Origin: Neurospora intermedia
Taxonomy: Eukaryota; Ascomycota; Sordariomycetes; Sordariales; Sordariaceae
Direction: 5' to 3'
Assembly: GCA_037102815.1 (NCBI GenBank)
Contig: BTPP01000005.1
Location: 930,001-994,000 of the forward strand
Length of the DNA: 64,000 bases
Shown: positions 1 to 11,445 of the stretch, piece after piece
Layout: each line of letters opens with the position of its first letter
How positions within the stretch are numbered: position 1 is the first letter of the stretch
Translations under genes and position numbers: made by a program
Notes under the pieces: generated by a model
Database searches by the model: none
Told to the model about the DNA's origin: nothing
The model's input: the letters and a program-made list of their open reading frames with translations, nothing else

Positions 1-779
1 AAAGCGCAGCGATCGTTGGCGCCAATAAAAGAAATCGATCTCGTATAACCGCAAAGCGCGCGCGTTGGTCTGCGGGTTATACGCGCTGACCATGTAGACG
101 TCCGCACCCCCGATGACCAGGGAGGCCATGGTCGCGAGGTATCGCCATTTGGACCCGTCGCGACCCGTGAAGATGCTCGAAGTGACGAGGGCGATGACGC
201 CCAGGTTGAAGAGATGCGGGGCGACGATGGAAGGGAGCGCGTAGTAGAGATATGACTTGGGGTCGTCGGAGGAACAGAACGGGCACGAGGCCAAGACGTC
301 GGGGCCGAATTGTAGGTAGAGCAGACGGGATTGGAGGTTGACAAATTTGTGACGTAAGGCGTTGTCGGCGGCGGAGGGAGGGCGGATGGAGGCCAGGCGC
401 GTGAAGAGCACGTCGACGGGGATTTGGAGGCGGGATTGCGTGAGGCGGAAGATGTTCTCGGGGGAGTAGTTGGGGAGGAGGGCGAGGGCGAGGTAGGCGA
501 GCGAGAGGAAGATGAGGAGGAGCAGAGCGCGGCGGACGGAGGAGGGGACGGGCCGGACCTTGATCGGCCCATAGACGGATTGGGGGCCGCGGCGGAAGTT
601 GCGGTAGAGGGCGAAGACTTTGGGGAGGAGGACGGGGGCGAAGAAGATTGTGAGGGAACGGATTCTGGAGAGTGAGGATTAGTATAAGTTCGTTTAAGAT
701 TAATCTGGTTGCTGCAACTTGAAGGAAAGGTAGCTGGTAAGCAGAAGAGAAGCACTCACGTTCCCCACGGTATCGTCAT
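1..779 (-). CDS. Conserved-looking multi-pass membrane protein, 3' end outside window
   Basis: Two exons are visible: 779-760 and 664 down to the window edge, joined across an intron 759-665 with donor gtgagt and acceptor ccag. The start ATG at 779 is the only one giving a clean splice into the long downstream frame. The 228 visible residues contain four hydrophobic stretches, at about residues 11-27, 52-72, 146-172 and 181-201. A CPFC motif lies at 134-137 in a loop, followed by an acidic SSDD. The frame is still open at position 1, so the C-terminus is missing. I do not recognise the family. The layout suggests an ER or other endomembrane protein, but no catalytic motif is visible. The paired cysteines could bind metal or form a disulfide, which is only inference. 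I am confident that this is a real gene and unsure of any function. Confidence 0.75.
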
Positions 780-1691
780 GTTGAAGGATGTCTAATTGTT
801 GATGTTATGGATTCTCGATCATAGTACGGATTCAAGAGATAATATGGATGGAGACACGAAAATGTCAACCCAAGGTAGTATGGAGGTTCACTCTTCAAAG
901 GTGCATATCCCTTGCTTCATGTTAAACAGTTAATGTTTGAAGAAAGATGCCAGATGGCGCATCCATTGACGTCGTGAGCGAGGCTGAAAGAGGCAGGCCG
1001 GCATGTGTTAGCCGCCGTTTAGGTTGTAGCGGCAGGCAGAAGTGCATCCGCTGCAATTTGGCTTGGCAGGTCCCAGCGCGTGTGGATCCAAACTACAGCT
1101 AAAGGCTCCACCCATCCGTCCCCAACCGCGAAGCGCCTTTCCTGGGCAGAAAAAAAACCCTATAAATTTTTGGGCTGGCTGTCCCGTCTTCAACTTCTTC
1201 CTCTTTTTCAACAACGCCGGGTCGGATCACCACGCACGACAGATGGGACTGTAACGAAGATTCCTGCCCAGTTAGTTCGGGCTTTACCGATGAGGTCTTC
1301 TCACCAACATTTGTCATGCGCTGGTCAACCGGCCTACGCGCGAGCATGCGCATGCGCAGTATCACTTTGTAAACGTTGGCGCTTTCGAAGCTTCGCCGAT
1401 CTCTCCAATGGTCGTCGAAGTCAAAAAGTACGCCTAAATCAAGCCCAAGTACTCTGCCAAGAGTCATCTCACGTAGTGTTGCAGTGTTCCAGCTCCGGCA
1501 ATGAAGAACTTTGCGTCAAATTGATGAGAGACATTCCATTTCGTAAAAGCCATCGCATCATGAGGCCTTGCTGGCTTTCTTACCAGTCAGCGGCTATATA
1601 ATACATTAATAGTCGTGTATACAATCTTCTTTCCGTATGCTGACATTATAAACCTCTTCTATTGCTGAATGTTCAACACCCATCCTCATCA
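780..1691. other. Spacer between two minus-strand genes
   Basis: This stretch holds the promoter and leader of the gene starting at 779 and the 3' UTR of GET1. Open frames here are short, overlap each other on both strands and show no protein-like composition. A run of eight A and a TATAAATTTTT string sit near 1150-1170. No RNA gene or transposon is recognisable. Confidence 0.6.
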
Positions 1692-2497
1692 TCACTTGGC
1701 TTCCTCGGCCTTGCTGTCACCACTTCCCGCCGCAGGCACCGCCTGCTTCGCCTTCTGCTTCTCTTGCTGCTTCTGTCTGGCAGCGACAATCAAGCCAACA
1801 ACCGCCATGACCGTCTCAATGACAAGCTTGATCACACCCGTGCACGCCCACTGCCACACCACGATGCTGACACTGCCCAGCGGCGCGCGAGGGAACGAGG
1901 CGAACCATTCGACGTAGTAGGGGAACCAGCCGTAGGGCAGCCAGAACATGGGCTCGCGCGAGTACCAGAAAGGCAAGAACCACTGCAAACCCCTTGTAGC
2001 TACCACGCGCACAGTCGTGAGAGTGCGATCGAACTTGGTCTTGGCTGCGTCGAGTTCCTTCTCTGTAGTTGTTCGCATCACATGTCAGCGCACAGCGTTC
2101 TGTCTGTATCCTCGAGATTTGACGTGGTTGTCCGGGGGGTATCCTACTCCTCTTCTCCAAGTCCTCTAGCAGCTTGTCATGCTGGCGGCGAAGGCGCGCC
2201 CACTTTGCGAACTCATCCTGACTGCTGGTAGCGTTGAGCTCGCGGCGGATTGCGAGATACTCCTTCTGCTTCTTGCGCTGGGCAGCGAACTGGGCCGAGA
2301 GGGGAAGCGGGAGAGATAGGGCAATGCGCCACAACTGTGATGGGCAACGAGGTTAGCTACTCCAGTGGCTCTTTGATCGTTATAGTGGATATGAGATCAA
2401 AAGCACGTACAAGATTGTTGATCGTCGCCGCGCCGATGGTGTTAACAAGCTGGACGAACAGCTCGATGACAAAGATGACGACCAGTAGAGACGGCAT
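1692..2497 (-). CDS. get1: GET1/WRB (CHD5-like) subunit of the tail-anchored protein insertion receptor
   Basis: Get1 with Get2 forms the ER receptor that accepts tail-anchored proteins from the Get3 ATPase and inserts them into the membrane. Three exons join cleanly: 2497-2411, 2334-2148 and 2062-1692, giving 214 residues. Residues 1-25 form the first membrane segment, a charged coiled coil covers about 35-100 (the Get3-binding arm in the family), and two more hydrophobic segments follow around 105-125 and 150-175. The tail is Lys/Glu/Ala-rich. Order and length fit the fungal Get1 family. Introns start with gtacgt and gtagga and end in cacag. The gene is divergent from the gene at 2952, with 454 bp between the start codons. 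Confidence 0.95.
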
Positions 2498-2951
2498 CTT
2501 GGCGGCGAATGTGAGCTGGCTTCGGTCCGCTGTTGATGGAATCGTGGTGAGAGATGCGATCAGCCAGCTCTAGCTGTCGAGTATGCGACCTAGTTCGAGT
2601 TGTTGAAGACAGATGGAGGCAGCTCACTGGCTCATGCCACCGCCTTTCCCCCAAAAGATTGTTGGATCCTATGATCGAAGCTATGACGGAGCCGTCAGAA
2701 GGTGCCAGTTGTTCCCTGCAGCTGGAGGACACCTGCACAAAGGGCCTATCGGTCGCTTATCTCTTCCTGTGATGGTGGGGCGACAGGATGGAATGCGGGA
2801 AGGACCTGGAAGCCGCCAAGAAACTGAACTGCCCCTGGTGGGATGAGCAGACGGGTTAGGGTTGGTGACCATCATCTTGGACTTGACCGTCAACAACACT
2901 TTAGAGCACCACCTACGACCGACAGATTCCTTTCTTCCTCTCACTATTACC
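2498..2951. promoter_or_regulatory. Shared divergent promoter, GET1 and prenyltransferase-alpha-like gene
   Basis: A single 454 bp stretch separates the start codons of two divergently transcribed genes and must contain both promoters and leaders. No clear TATA box is visible in either direction, as expected for housekeeping genes. Confidence 0.6.
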
Positions 2952-3992
2952 ATGTCCAGAGCACTTGACAAAGCCACCGCCGCCGCCTTAAAGGCTGGCA
3001 ATCCTCAAGCAGCCTACGATTCCATCTCCTCCGTTCTGGTCTCGCTGCCATCAGACGGCCTTCTCGAGATTGAGATCCTTGGCAAAGAGGTTCCGCTGCC
3101 CGAGGGGACACACGTACTCCAAGATGGTTTTGCGGTAGGAGTATCGAAGCTTGGCCTTGTTCAGGCGTTTCTTGTTGCTAGAAGGATACTCAAAGATCAC
3201 ATCCAAGGCACACCACAAACTGACCAGGACTTGTCTGCCGCAACAGCAGTCATTCTTCTCATGGATCCAGAGTTCCTCACCGCTACAAACACGCGGAAAC
3301 GACTTATCCAGAGACATGTGGCAGCGAGTCAAGGAGGAGACAAACGAATCGAAATCCAGATGCTATTAGACAAGGAAAAGAGGTTTCTCGACAGCTTGCT
3401 CACAAGCCGGCTTCATCGCCATACAAAGTCACCTACACTGTGGAGCCATCGTCGATGGCTAGTTGAGACCTCTGCATCCTCACTGGGAGTGTCCGTGGAT
3501 GTCACTGGAGATGTCACAAACATCGTGTTTGTGGCCGGAGAACGACATCCTCGGAACTACTACGCCTGGTGCCACGCTCGAATCCTCACCCATCTGGCAG
3601 AGCAACAGGCGGACAACCACGATGACCACGTGAAGGGCCTCCTGGACGCTGTCAAGAAGTGGTGCTTTAGGAATCACACTGACATATCTGGCTGGTCGTT
3701 CCTCTTCCACCTGCTGGATCGCTACTGCAGAGATGCTAGGATCATATCGTCAACATTTACCCAAGTTCTCGACATGAGCCGATCTCTCCATCTCACCAAT
3801 GAGTCCGTGTGGGTGTTTCTTAGGACCCTGGCCGCGTCCGGAATTGTAGACGGGAATGCGCAGGCACAGTTCATCACGTTAGGGCAAGAGTTATTGCAGA
3901 AAGCATCTGCCGAGCAGCACTCACCCGACGAGCAAGTGTTGCGGTCGGCATTGGACTGGTACGAGACTTATCGGCGCAGAAGAGACAGTTAG
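2952..3992 (+). CDS. Protein prenyltransferase alpha-subunit repeat protein (PTAR1/ECM9-like)
   Basis: An intronless frame of 346 residues. The frame is open upstream to 2862, but the ATG at 2952 (tattaccATGtcc) is the first methionine before compact, conserved-looking sequence. Two PFTA-type repeat cores are visible: SPTLWSHRRWLV at about residues 160-171 and HPRNYYAWCHARIL at about 199-212. A weaker third copy (DISGWSF) follows. These Trp/Arg helix pairs are typical of farnesyl-, geranylgeranyl- and Rab-geranylgeranyl-transferase alpha subunits. The first half is divergent, so this looks like the PTAR1-type branch, not a canonical farnesyltransferase alpha. The exact substrate or partner beta subunit cannot be read from sequence. 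Confidence 0.85.
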   Translation: MSRALDKATAAALKAGNPQAAYDSISSVLVSLPSDGLLEIEILGKEVPLPEGTHVLQDGFAVGVSKLGLVQAFLVARRILKDHIQGTPQTDQDLSAATAVILLMDPEFLTATNTRKRLIQRHVAASQGGDKRIEIQMLLDKEKRFLDSLLTSRLHRHTKSPTLWSHRRWLVETSASSLGVSVDVTGDVTNIVFVAGERHPRNYYAWCHARILTHLAEQQADNHDDHVKGLLDAVKKWCFRNHTDISGWSFLFHLLDRYCRDARIISSTFTQVLDMSRSLHLTNESVWVFLRTLAASGIVDGNAQAQFITLGQELLQKASAEQHSPDEQVLRSALDWYETYRRRRDS

Positions 3993-6900
3993 TCGAAGAT
4001 TCGAAATTTGCATCGTTTCAGAGAGAAACATAAACGAAACGCCACAAACTTTTTTTGAAGACATACATCTTCGGCATTTGGCACGTCTTTTCGGCCGTGT
4101 GCTGTAGGCTAGCAGCTCATCCAGGATCCAGCAGCAAAGAAATGGCTTACGACTATCGAAAACAAGGAACCTCTAAATGGTAATCCAATGTCTATCACTG
4201 CCCAGCTTCGGTTTAAAGATGGCATGTGGATCCCGCCGAAAGCAGTCGGTCTTTGATGACAGCAAAAACAGAGAGGTTGTGGCCGTACGGGCCCGAATAC
4301 CTAGGTCGGTCGTGCGCTGCCATCACCTTCCTTACGGCCATGATCCAACTACTCTACCTATAACATCGTCAGCAGTCATGACAGACAAGAAAAACAGAGC
4401 CGAAAAGCTTGTTCCCAAAAACCCGAACCCATGCCGTCTGCCCTGCAGATGTGAAATTAATCTACCTATTTAGAAAAAAAAAAGCTCGTATGAAGAGAGT
4501 CAGGGTATCGGAAATCGATAACCGAAGCAATGTCTCGCCCTGTTATCTCGGAACAATACCGTGATAGTAACATGGGGATGTATATTCTCCAGAGAGTCGA
4601 GACCGGGGAAAACACCCCCACGCCCCCCAATGCGATCGGTAGCACATTACATGATACGATTCGCATTGTCAGCTATATCACCAACCGACCAACCACCCAG
4701 ACAATCATCCAACCGGCCATGTGGGTGATTGACCCGCATGTATCAGAACGCAGAAACTCGGGTTCCTCCCCCATTGTTGTGTTTTGATTTCGAGACTCGT
4801 CATTGTCGCGGGTCGTCGTCATGAGCCATTGCGTGTAACCGCATATAGTTACAGGTGTGGTTTCAGGCTCTCAGCATCCAGTCCCCAACGAACTTCCGGT
4901 TGCAGCGAAGCTCGGCCAAGCGCAAGCAATGTTGTGGAGTTTCATACTCGAAGAAATGAAGTGCTCTCTTGAAACATTTATTGCCTCAGAGTCCAGGGAG
5001 GGAACTATACCTACCAAAGCTTAAAGAGATCTTCAGATGGGATCGTAAAATATCTTTGTTTTGTGGTGGTAGAAATGTACGGCTTGAGGCGAGGTTTCGT
5101 TCGGCTTCGGCACAAGCGTCCGGTCCGTCAAGGTCACGGATGGCTTGACTCGTCCGAAAGTCCGTCTTGGTTTCCTGATCCCCGGATTTAAAGGGACCAG
5201 TGACAGTGGGAGCAAATCGAGAACGTCTGCGCTTTCAAGACTAATTTCGCCGCAACTTGGCACCCGTCGGCTCGGCGTTGTTGTCGCTGTCGGTTGTTGT
5301 TGTGCGTTGTCGCTATACTGTACATTGTGGGCCTTCCATTCCCCTGCTCTCTCCCCGGTCCAGTCCCAAGCGGCCCTCGTACCCCCCCTGCTCCCGTGTT
5401 GCAGGCACTGGCTTTCAGCCCCTGTCGTCCCCAAATTGACACCCCGCAGCCTTAGACCCGAAGCGGCCAGCGCATGCTACGCCAGCAGCAGCCGCAACGG
5501 CAGAGAGCGAGCGAAGATGAGGCGCAAGAAAGACAAAGGGAGGAAAAGGAGAAATTATACATGATTCAAGACAAGGGAATAGACATACCAAATTTGGAAA
5601 CATTGACAAGACGATTACAAGATACGAGATCTGGCAAGCGTGGTCATCCAGGTTACCGTTGTCATTATCAACAGGAACATTGTCGTCTTCGGTCGTCGTT
5701 GGTGTTGTTCACTAGAGGTAGAGTACCGTTTTCGTCGCCGAAGTTCCCGGACGGGCGAATGTTGTTTTCCAGACTTTCCAGACTCCAGCGGCCGGCCAGC
5801 CAGACACCAAAACAGTCTCCAATTCAGGGTTCCAGGTGGTCCAAGTCATGCAAATGGAAACCCATTTTCTTGCGTTGACTGATCTGACAGGGAGCCGAGT
5901 GAGAGGCGTTCCATCCAGAGTGGAGGTACGCCGCAGATTGGGTGCAGGCGCACAGACCAGAAGATGGAGCCGAAATGGCCTTGTGCCATCTCCACCCGGA
6001 GCTTGTTCATCTGTTCTGATAACTCTGGCCAACCGCATCGCGGCATTGGGGGGAGCTTCTCCAGAGAGACAGAGAGGCTGCGCGCACACTCAGGGACCAG
6101 GGTCCTATCTAAAGAAGCGATCTTCTTATGAAGATGGAGCCGCGGACCCGCATGTCGGCAATGAATGACCCTCGCCATGTTCGAGGCCAAGAAAGAATCT
6201 TGGATGATGTTGATGTTGATGTTGTTGATGCGAGTGTCGACTGTCGTTTTCATTCTTATTCCCGCTTACATACTTTCAAGAATTATTTCTTGGCATTTTG
6301 CTACGATGCTTCATTGCGGATTACTTGCGGTTCGCTGTCACTACGCAGTGCACTACACCCCTTCGTTCTGTACTAGTATACACCGGCTCGAGAGTTCGGG
6401 CGGCACAACAAAGAGGCTACCACAACCCCGAACTAGCGTGACGTCCAGTTGTCCCTCCGGGCTATTGCTACCGAGCAAGTATGTCCATCGCAATTCCTTG
6501 GGCTATCTTGTATCTCTGGGTTGTTTTAGCGTACCGGGAGAACTAGAGGCTCTCTCTCTCTCTCTCCGCACTTCTCGAGACAAAACCAACGGTTTCTTGG
6601 ACCGAGTCCCTGGAATTTCAAGTAAACAGAGGGGGAGCAAGGTAAAAACATTATCATCGTCAGTAATGATAAGCCCTTGAATTTCCCACCTGAAGAGATT
6701 ATATCCGAGTCAAGAGGATCTTGTTTTCCAGAACCCCAAAACGCTTGCCTGGTTGTGGAAGGAATTGGCATCCATCGATTGGCTTGGACGGGAATCCTCG
6801 TCCACGAGGGATGCAGCCATGTCTCGCTCGCTTCCCTTTTCGTTGTGGCCTCCCAGGCTCCTCCTGATATCCACTTGCCAAGTCTAGAAAAGGCTGCATG

Positions 6901-8003
6901 TCCACTATCAGTTCAGTGCATGGCGGGACGGGGGCTGGATGGCTCAATGGTACAGTGCCTTACCACCTTTAACGGTTCATCACACATCCAATGTCCATCC
7001 CGGCCGGGGCAGCTCTCATCATTCATTCCATTCAAGCTGACTTTCTCTTTCTCCAACTCAGTCCCCAAACACCCACCACCACCACCATCACTTCCTCCTC
7101 TCCCGTCTTCCTCCTCCTCCTCCTCCCCTACTAGTACCCCGACTGCTTCCTCCGCCTGCATTTGGCTATGCCAGGGGAGCTTCGGGAGACTTTGTTACTT
7201 CGTACTTTCCTTTGAATAGATACTACTACCGGGCGGGTGTTGTCTTTTTTTTTTCCACTCTTTGTTAGATCCACCAACGCCCACTCAAACTATCCGCAGT
7301 GTCGACGGCGGGCAACAAGCGCGGTTTTACGATCACCATCCAGACGGATTACCTCCTCCACTAGGGCTTGGCCTACATACATACATCAAGCTTCGGCAAT
7401 CCAATCCGCCGCCTTCTGCACATCTGCCACAAGCACCGCGCGTCCTACCTATCTTTTTTTGCCTTGCATTAGCATCTGCATCAAGCATATCAGCATTTGG
7501 TTTTCCGCCACAAACGATCTCGAACCGATATTGACCTCGACGTCGATTCGTTCCACCCCCTCACCACCACGCAACGATTTCTCCATCTTGTTCGGATACA
7601 TACAACCGCATCGCATCGTTCGGCAATCTGTCTTGTCTCTTTTGACGTTCATAAAATCATCGGCGCCCACCAATGCACATAATCACAATCGTTCACTCGT
7701 CTTTCCCAATGCTTAAATAATCGCTAATTGCAATAATTCCACCTCTCGCGACCTTGGGTCGGTCAACAACGAAACATAAAATCATCCAGTCGGAAACCAT
7801 CTTCATTCTTTGGGGTCGAAGACTTGAGGCATAACAACTAGGAGCCTGCCTGTACATCATATATCACTCACGGATACCCGTCGTCAAAGTGTCTTAGGCC
7901 ATCGACACATTTGCCAATATCAGGACAGGAGCCCAATATCCGAACAACGACCTCGATTGTGGTGGATTGACTCACTGAGGGTCAGTGACCAGTGTTATCA
8001 ACC
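3993..8003. other. 4 kb spacer and probable long leader of the aspartyl protease
   Basis: No convincing coding sequence is visible on either strand. Open frames are short and overlapping. The section around 5,000-6,700 has no recognisable gene. Simple repeats include a CT run at 6551-6567, GATGTT repeats near 6204-6230 and a TCC-rich stretch around 7081-7126. From about 7,000 onward the plus strand is strongly pyrimidine-rich, as in leaders of Neurospora-type genes, so transcription of the protease may begin several hundred bases before its ATG. Confidence 0.5.
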
Positions 8004-9679
8004 ATGGTTGGGATACCTAAGCTCCTAGAGCTTACGCTCTTGGCCACCTCAGCTCGCGCCTTCTTCATCTGGCCTCCTCTACCATGCGATCCAGGGGAGC
8101 CTTGTTATGTGAGCGGTAGTAACGATGTTAGAGGAAAGACGCTTGTGGGAGCTGGAGGTCAATTTCATTCTCCATCGCCGCCTGGAGGCGAACCCCCCGC
8201 ACCGGACGGGTTTATTAGTCTCAGTGTGGAGCAAAGAAACGCCGATGTACGTTCTGTCCTTTTCTCGGATGTCCGACGGTTATCCTCAGCAATTGATACA
8301 GGCTAACACGCTCAATTTGGTAGCCTAATGAGAGTCCCGAAGCTGGCGCTGCCCGAGCTGCCCGAGACGCCAAGCGAATTGCACACAGATTTGCTAGCTT
8401 GGATAGCACGCGAGTACCAAAAAGGAGGTCCGGCAGGCTGGCAGCCAGGACTAATACCTATGCGGTTGTCGAACCCGAGAGTACGAACAGGAAGGATAGC
8501 GCGGGCATCTACCACGACCCTTCGGACTACGCCTATTTCGCCAAAGTTCAGTTTGGTTCGTCAAAGAAGCCGCTGTATATGCTCCTAGACACGGGCTCCT
8601 CGACGGCGTGGATCATGGGCTCGACATGCAAGAGCGACGCCTGCATCTACCACAACCTTTTCGGGGTTGACGACTCCAAGACGCTCAAGCTGCAGAGCAA
8701 GGAGTTTCGTCTTGCCTATGGAACTGGCGCTGTTGCCGGCACTCTCGCCCGCGATACCATCTCGGTTGCCGGAATTTCCCTCGATATGGCCTTCGGGTTG
8801 GCCAATGAGACATCTAGTGACTTTACTCATTTCGCCTTCGACGGCATTCTTGGCCTTGACATGGCCGTGGGGGGCACAGACGGTTTCATCACCGAGCTTG
8901 TGAACCAAAAGGTTCTCCAAAGCAACATTTTTGCCGTCACTCTGGGCCGAGCTTCGGACCCAGTCAACGAAGGTCAGATCACGTTTGGAGGTGTCGACCC
9001 TTCCAAGTACACGGGCGACATTACCTACACGAATCTGGCCAAGGATAACAGGGGCGCTTGGATCATTCCCATTGACGGCTTTGGATTTGGAGGCAAAAAG
9101 GTGACCTTCCAGAGCCGTACGACGTACATTGATACGGGCACTTCGTTTGCCTTTGGACCGCCAGCGGATGTCACGGCTCTTCATAAGCTTATTCCTGGTT
9201 CCACGACGGTAGACGAGGTCACATGGTATGTTCCGTGCAGCGACTCTCCGATTGAGGTGACGTTTAGCGGTGTTACCTACAAGATTTCGGCCAAAGACTG
9301 GCAGGCGGGCAGCGGCACGTCGTGCAGAAGCAACATTTATGGACGCGAGGTGGTGGCAAACGGCTGGCTGCTCGGAGACGTCTTCCTCAAAAACGTGTAT
9401 AGCGTCTTTGATGTGGACAAGAAGCGCATCGGCTTCGCTGCCAAGGTTGAGCCCGCTACGATAACGACCACATCGGGTGCTCAGACCAGCCAAACCGCTG
9501 GTGGTGGTACGACCTCTTCTTCGAATGATACTCCCACCTCGGCCGATGCCACGGGCCAATCTACCAAGGGCCAGTCTGCAACTCCGAGTGGGAAGGATTC
9601 CGCCGGTTACCAGCTCAAGAGCAATGCGTATGCTCTAGTGCTGGGTATCGCCCTCATGGCCGCCGCTATCGTGGCTTAG
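8004..9679 (+). CDS. GPI-anchored aspartyl protease (pepsin family A1, yapsin-like)
   Basis: Two exons, 8004-8246 and 8324-9679, are separated by a 77 nt intron (gtacgt...ggtag) and encode 532 residues. The ATG at 8004 lies in an accATGG context and begins a signal peptide (cleavage likely after ARA, about residue 18). A basic KRR site near residue 115 may be where the propeptide is removed. The two catalytic aspartates are in DTGSS (about residue 170) and DTGTS (about 351), and the flap tyrosine sits in LAYGTG. The tail is Ser/Thr-rich and ends in a short hydrophobic segment without a charged end, the pattern of a GPI-anchor signal. It probably acts at the plasma membrane or cell wall, processing surface proteins. 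Substrates are unknown. Confidence 0.93.
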
Positions 9680-11445
9680 TAGCACACCACACGGTGTTTG
9701 TACAATATTTCGCATCCTTGTTTGGTTGTCTGTTTTTCGTTTCGCACACACACACATGCCGCATATCAATAGCAAGCCAGCGAGTTATTGAAGTTTCCTG
9801 TAACATATGATACCCTCAGTGTACCCTTTTTAAGAAAGAAAATGAGTTAGTTGACAGCACATCTTTGGAAGAAGAAAGCTGGTTGAACGAAAAAGAGAAA
9901 AAAAAAAAAAAATTAGATGATGTGTATAAACATGCAACATGCAAGCAAGTCTTCATGGTTAGAAGATGATACAACAGGCGCGGGTGTTTTAATAGTACTA
10001 TGGATTGGTTCATTTGGGTGTCTGAGCTTTTCATGGGCACTACACACCGGATACATGTGCATACACAGGGGTCCAAGCGATAGAAGTATCTAATGTAATG
10101 GGCACACATACACTTTATAGAGAGGAGAATTGATGGTATGGTTGCTTGACGTTGACGATGACGAAAAGTTGAGGCTCTCGCTGTTTTCTGTGGGGAAGAT
10201 GCAGCGGGCAGCCAGATAGATCCCGTCCCGTCGGCGGTTTCTGTTACCGTACCCCAGAAATGTCTGTGTTGTGCAGTGTGGGTGGTGACGACTGGGTGGT
10301 TGGTGGTGGTGGTGGTGGTGGTGGTGGTGGTGGTGGTGGAGGAGGAGGAAAGCCGGGGATGGATTGGGGACCTGAGCTCCAATGGGACGGGAGCCAAGGA
10401 GGAAGGACGGGAACAAAGGTCCAGGTTAATTGGCAAATCCACATCCGCGTTTGGGTTTCAATAGGACTGTCTTCTACACTATGGTACTCATGAGGATATA
10501 TTTGCTAAGATGTGATTTGTGAATAGAGTGGAAGCACTTTCTTAGTGTAGAGATAGCTCAGCCCAGAGAGGCTCAATGGCCCTGGAGAATAAAAGTTTGG
10601 GTCTTGTCGCTACGGTAGCCCCTGAATTTACTAGACGAATAGGGGATGATGTTTGATCCCCTGTTTATCACATGACAGGATGGAGGCCCTAGAGGTACGC
10701 AACTGCTTTGGGTGGGTGGCCTGGAGACCTGGAGTCCCCTAAATCGTGCAGCTGAAAGTCCCTGCCGGCGGCCCGATTTAATCAATTGACTTGAAGCGTA
10801 GGTCCGCAGGGACACTCCTCCGCACTCCGCATCCGTTGAGGTAACTCAGCACGGGCATCCCGCTATGCCGCATCCCGCTTACGATTTACACGTATCCTCC
10901 CCCGGGCAAGCTTCCACTTTGTCTCAGACAACAGCAACTCCACCACAAGCTTCCAGCAACCAACACCGACTAATTGTCCTTTCTTCTTGTCTTCTTTTTT
11001 TTTTTTTCTTTCTCGTTTATTGAACACTAGAAGCCTTGTTGGTAGCTGTCTGTGTTTGCTTCAATCCGGCCCCAACTTTTCTTTGCCCTGTCCGGCATCT
11101 GTTGGTTACTGCTGCTAGCTGGCCTCTTAATACCTTCTTTGACTTACACTACCACCACCACACCACCACACCACCTAGACCGCGGCAACCGCTCGTTACC
11201 TACCTAGTCACTCCGCCCGCTCCCCCGAGACCGAGACCGACGTCCGTAATTCCTACTTACTATTTTACTCGATCATAAACCAACATACCGACAGATCGAA
11301 TACATACCCGAACGATATACATAGACAAGAAGACAATGCCCTCGATAGAAAGGGACTACTGCCGAGTTATATAAGAAGAAAGGAGAGAGAGAGAGAGAAG
11401 AGAAAACATACGGAGGAAAGACTCAAGAGCCAGGGAACTGAAGCA
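9680..11445. other. Spacer and CT-rich leader of the Avt2-like transporter
   Basis: This contains the 3' UTR of the protease, a GGT/GGA microsatellite at 10302-10350, and a leader with a poly-T run near 10995-11007, CCA repeats near 11150-11180 and a GA run near 11381-11400 before the ATG at 11446. No other gene is seen. The antisense frame 9816-10442 is translated from simple repeats and is not supported. Confidence 0.55.
10302..10350 (+). repeat. GGT microsatellite passing into GGA
   Basis: About twelve GGT units are followed by GGA units. This is simple-sequence DNA in a spacer and is likely length-polymorphic. Confidence 0.95.

Noticed and set aside
8585-9559. 324-residue antisense frame across the aspartyl protease
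   Set aside because: It mirrors the codon bias of the protease on the other strand, has no family features, and the sense strand carries both catalytic motifs.
9816-10442. Minus-strand frame over the GGT/GGA repeat
   Set aside because: Its Thr/Pro/His runs are translations of the microsatellite and differ by frame.
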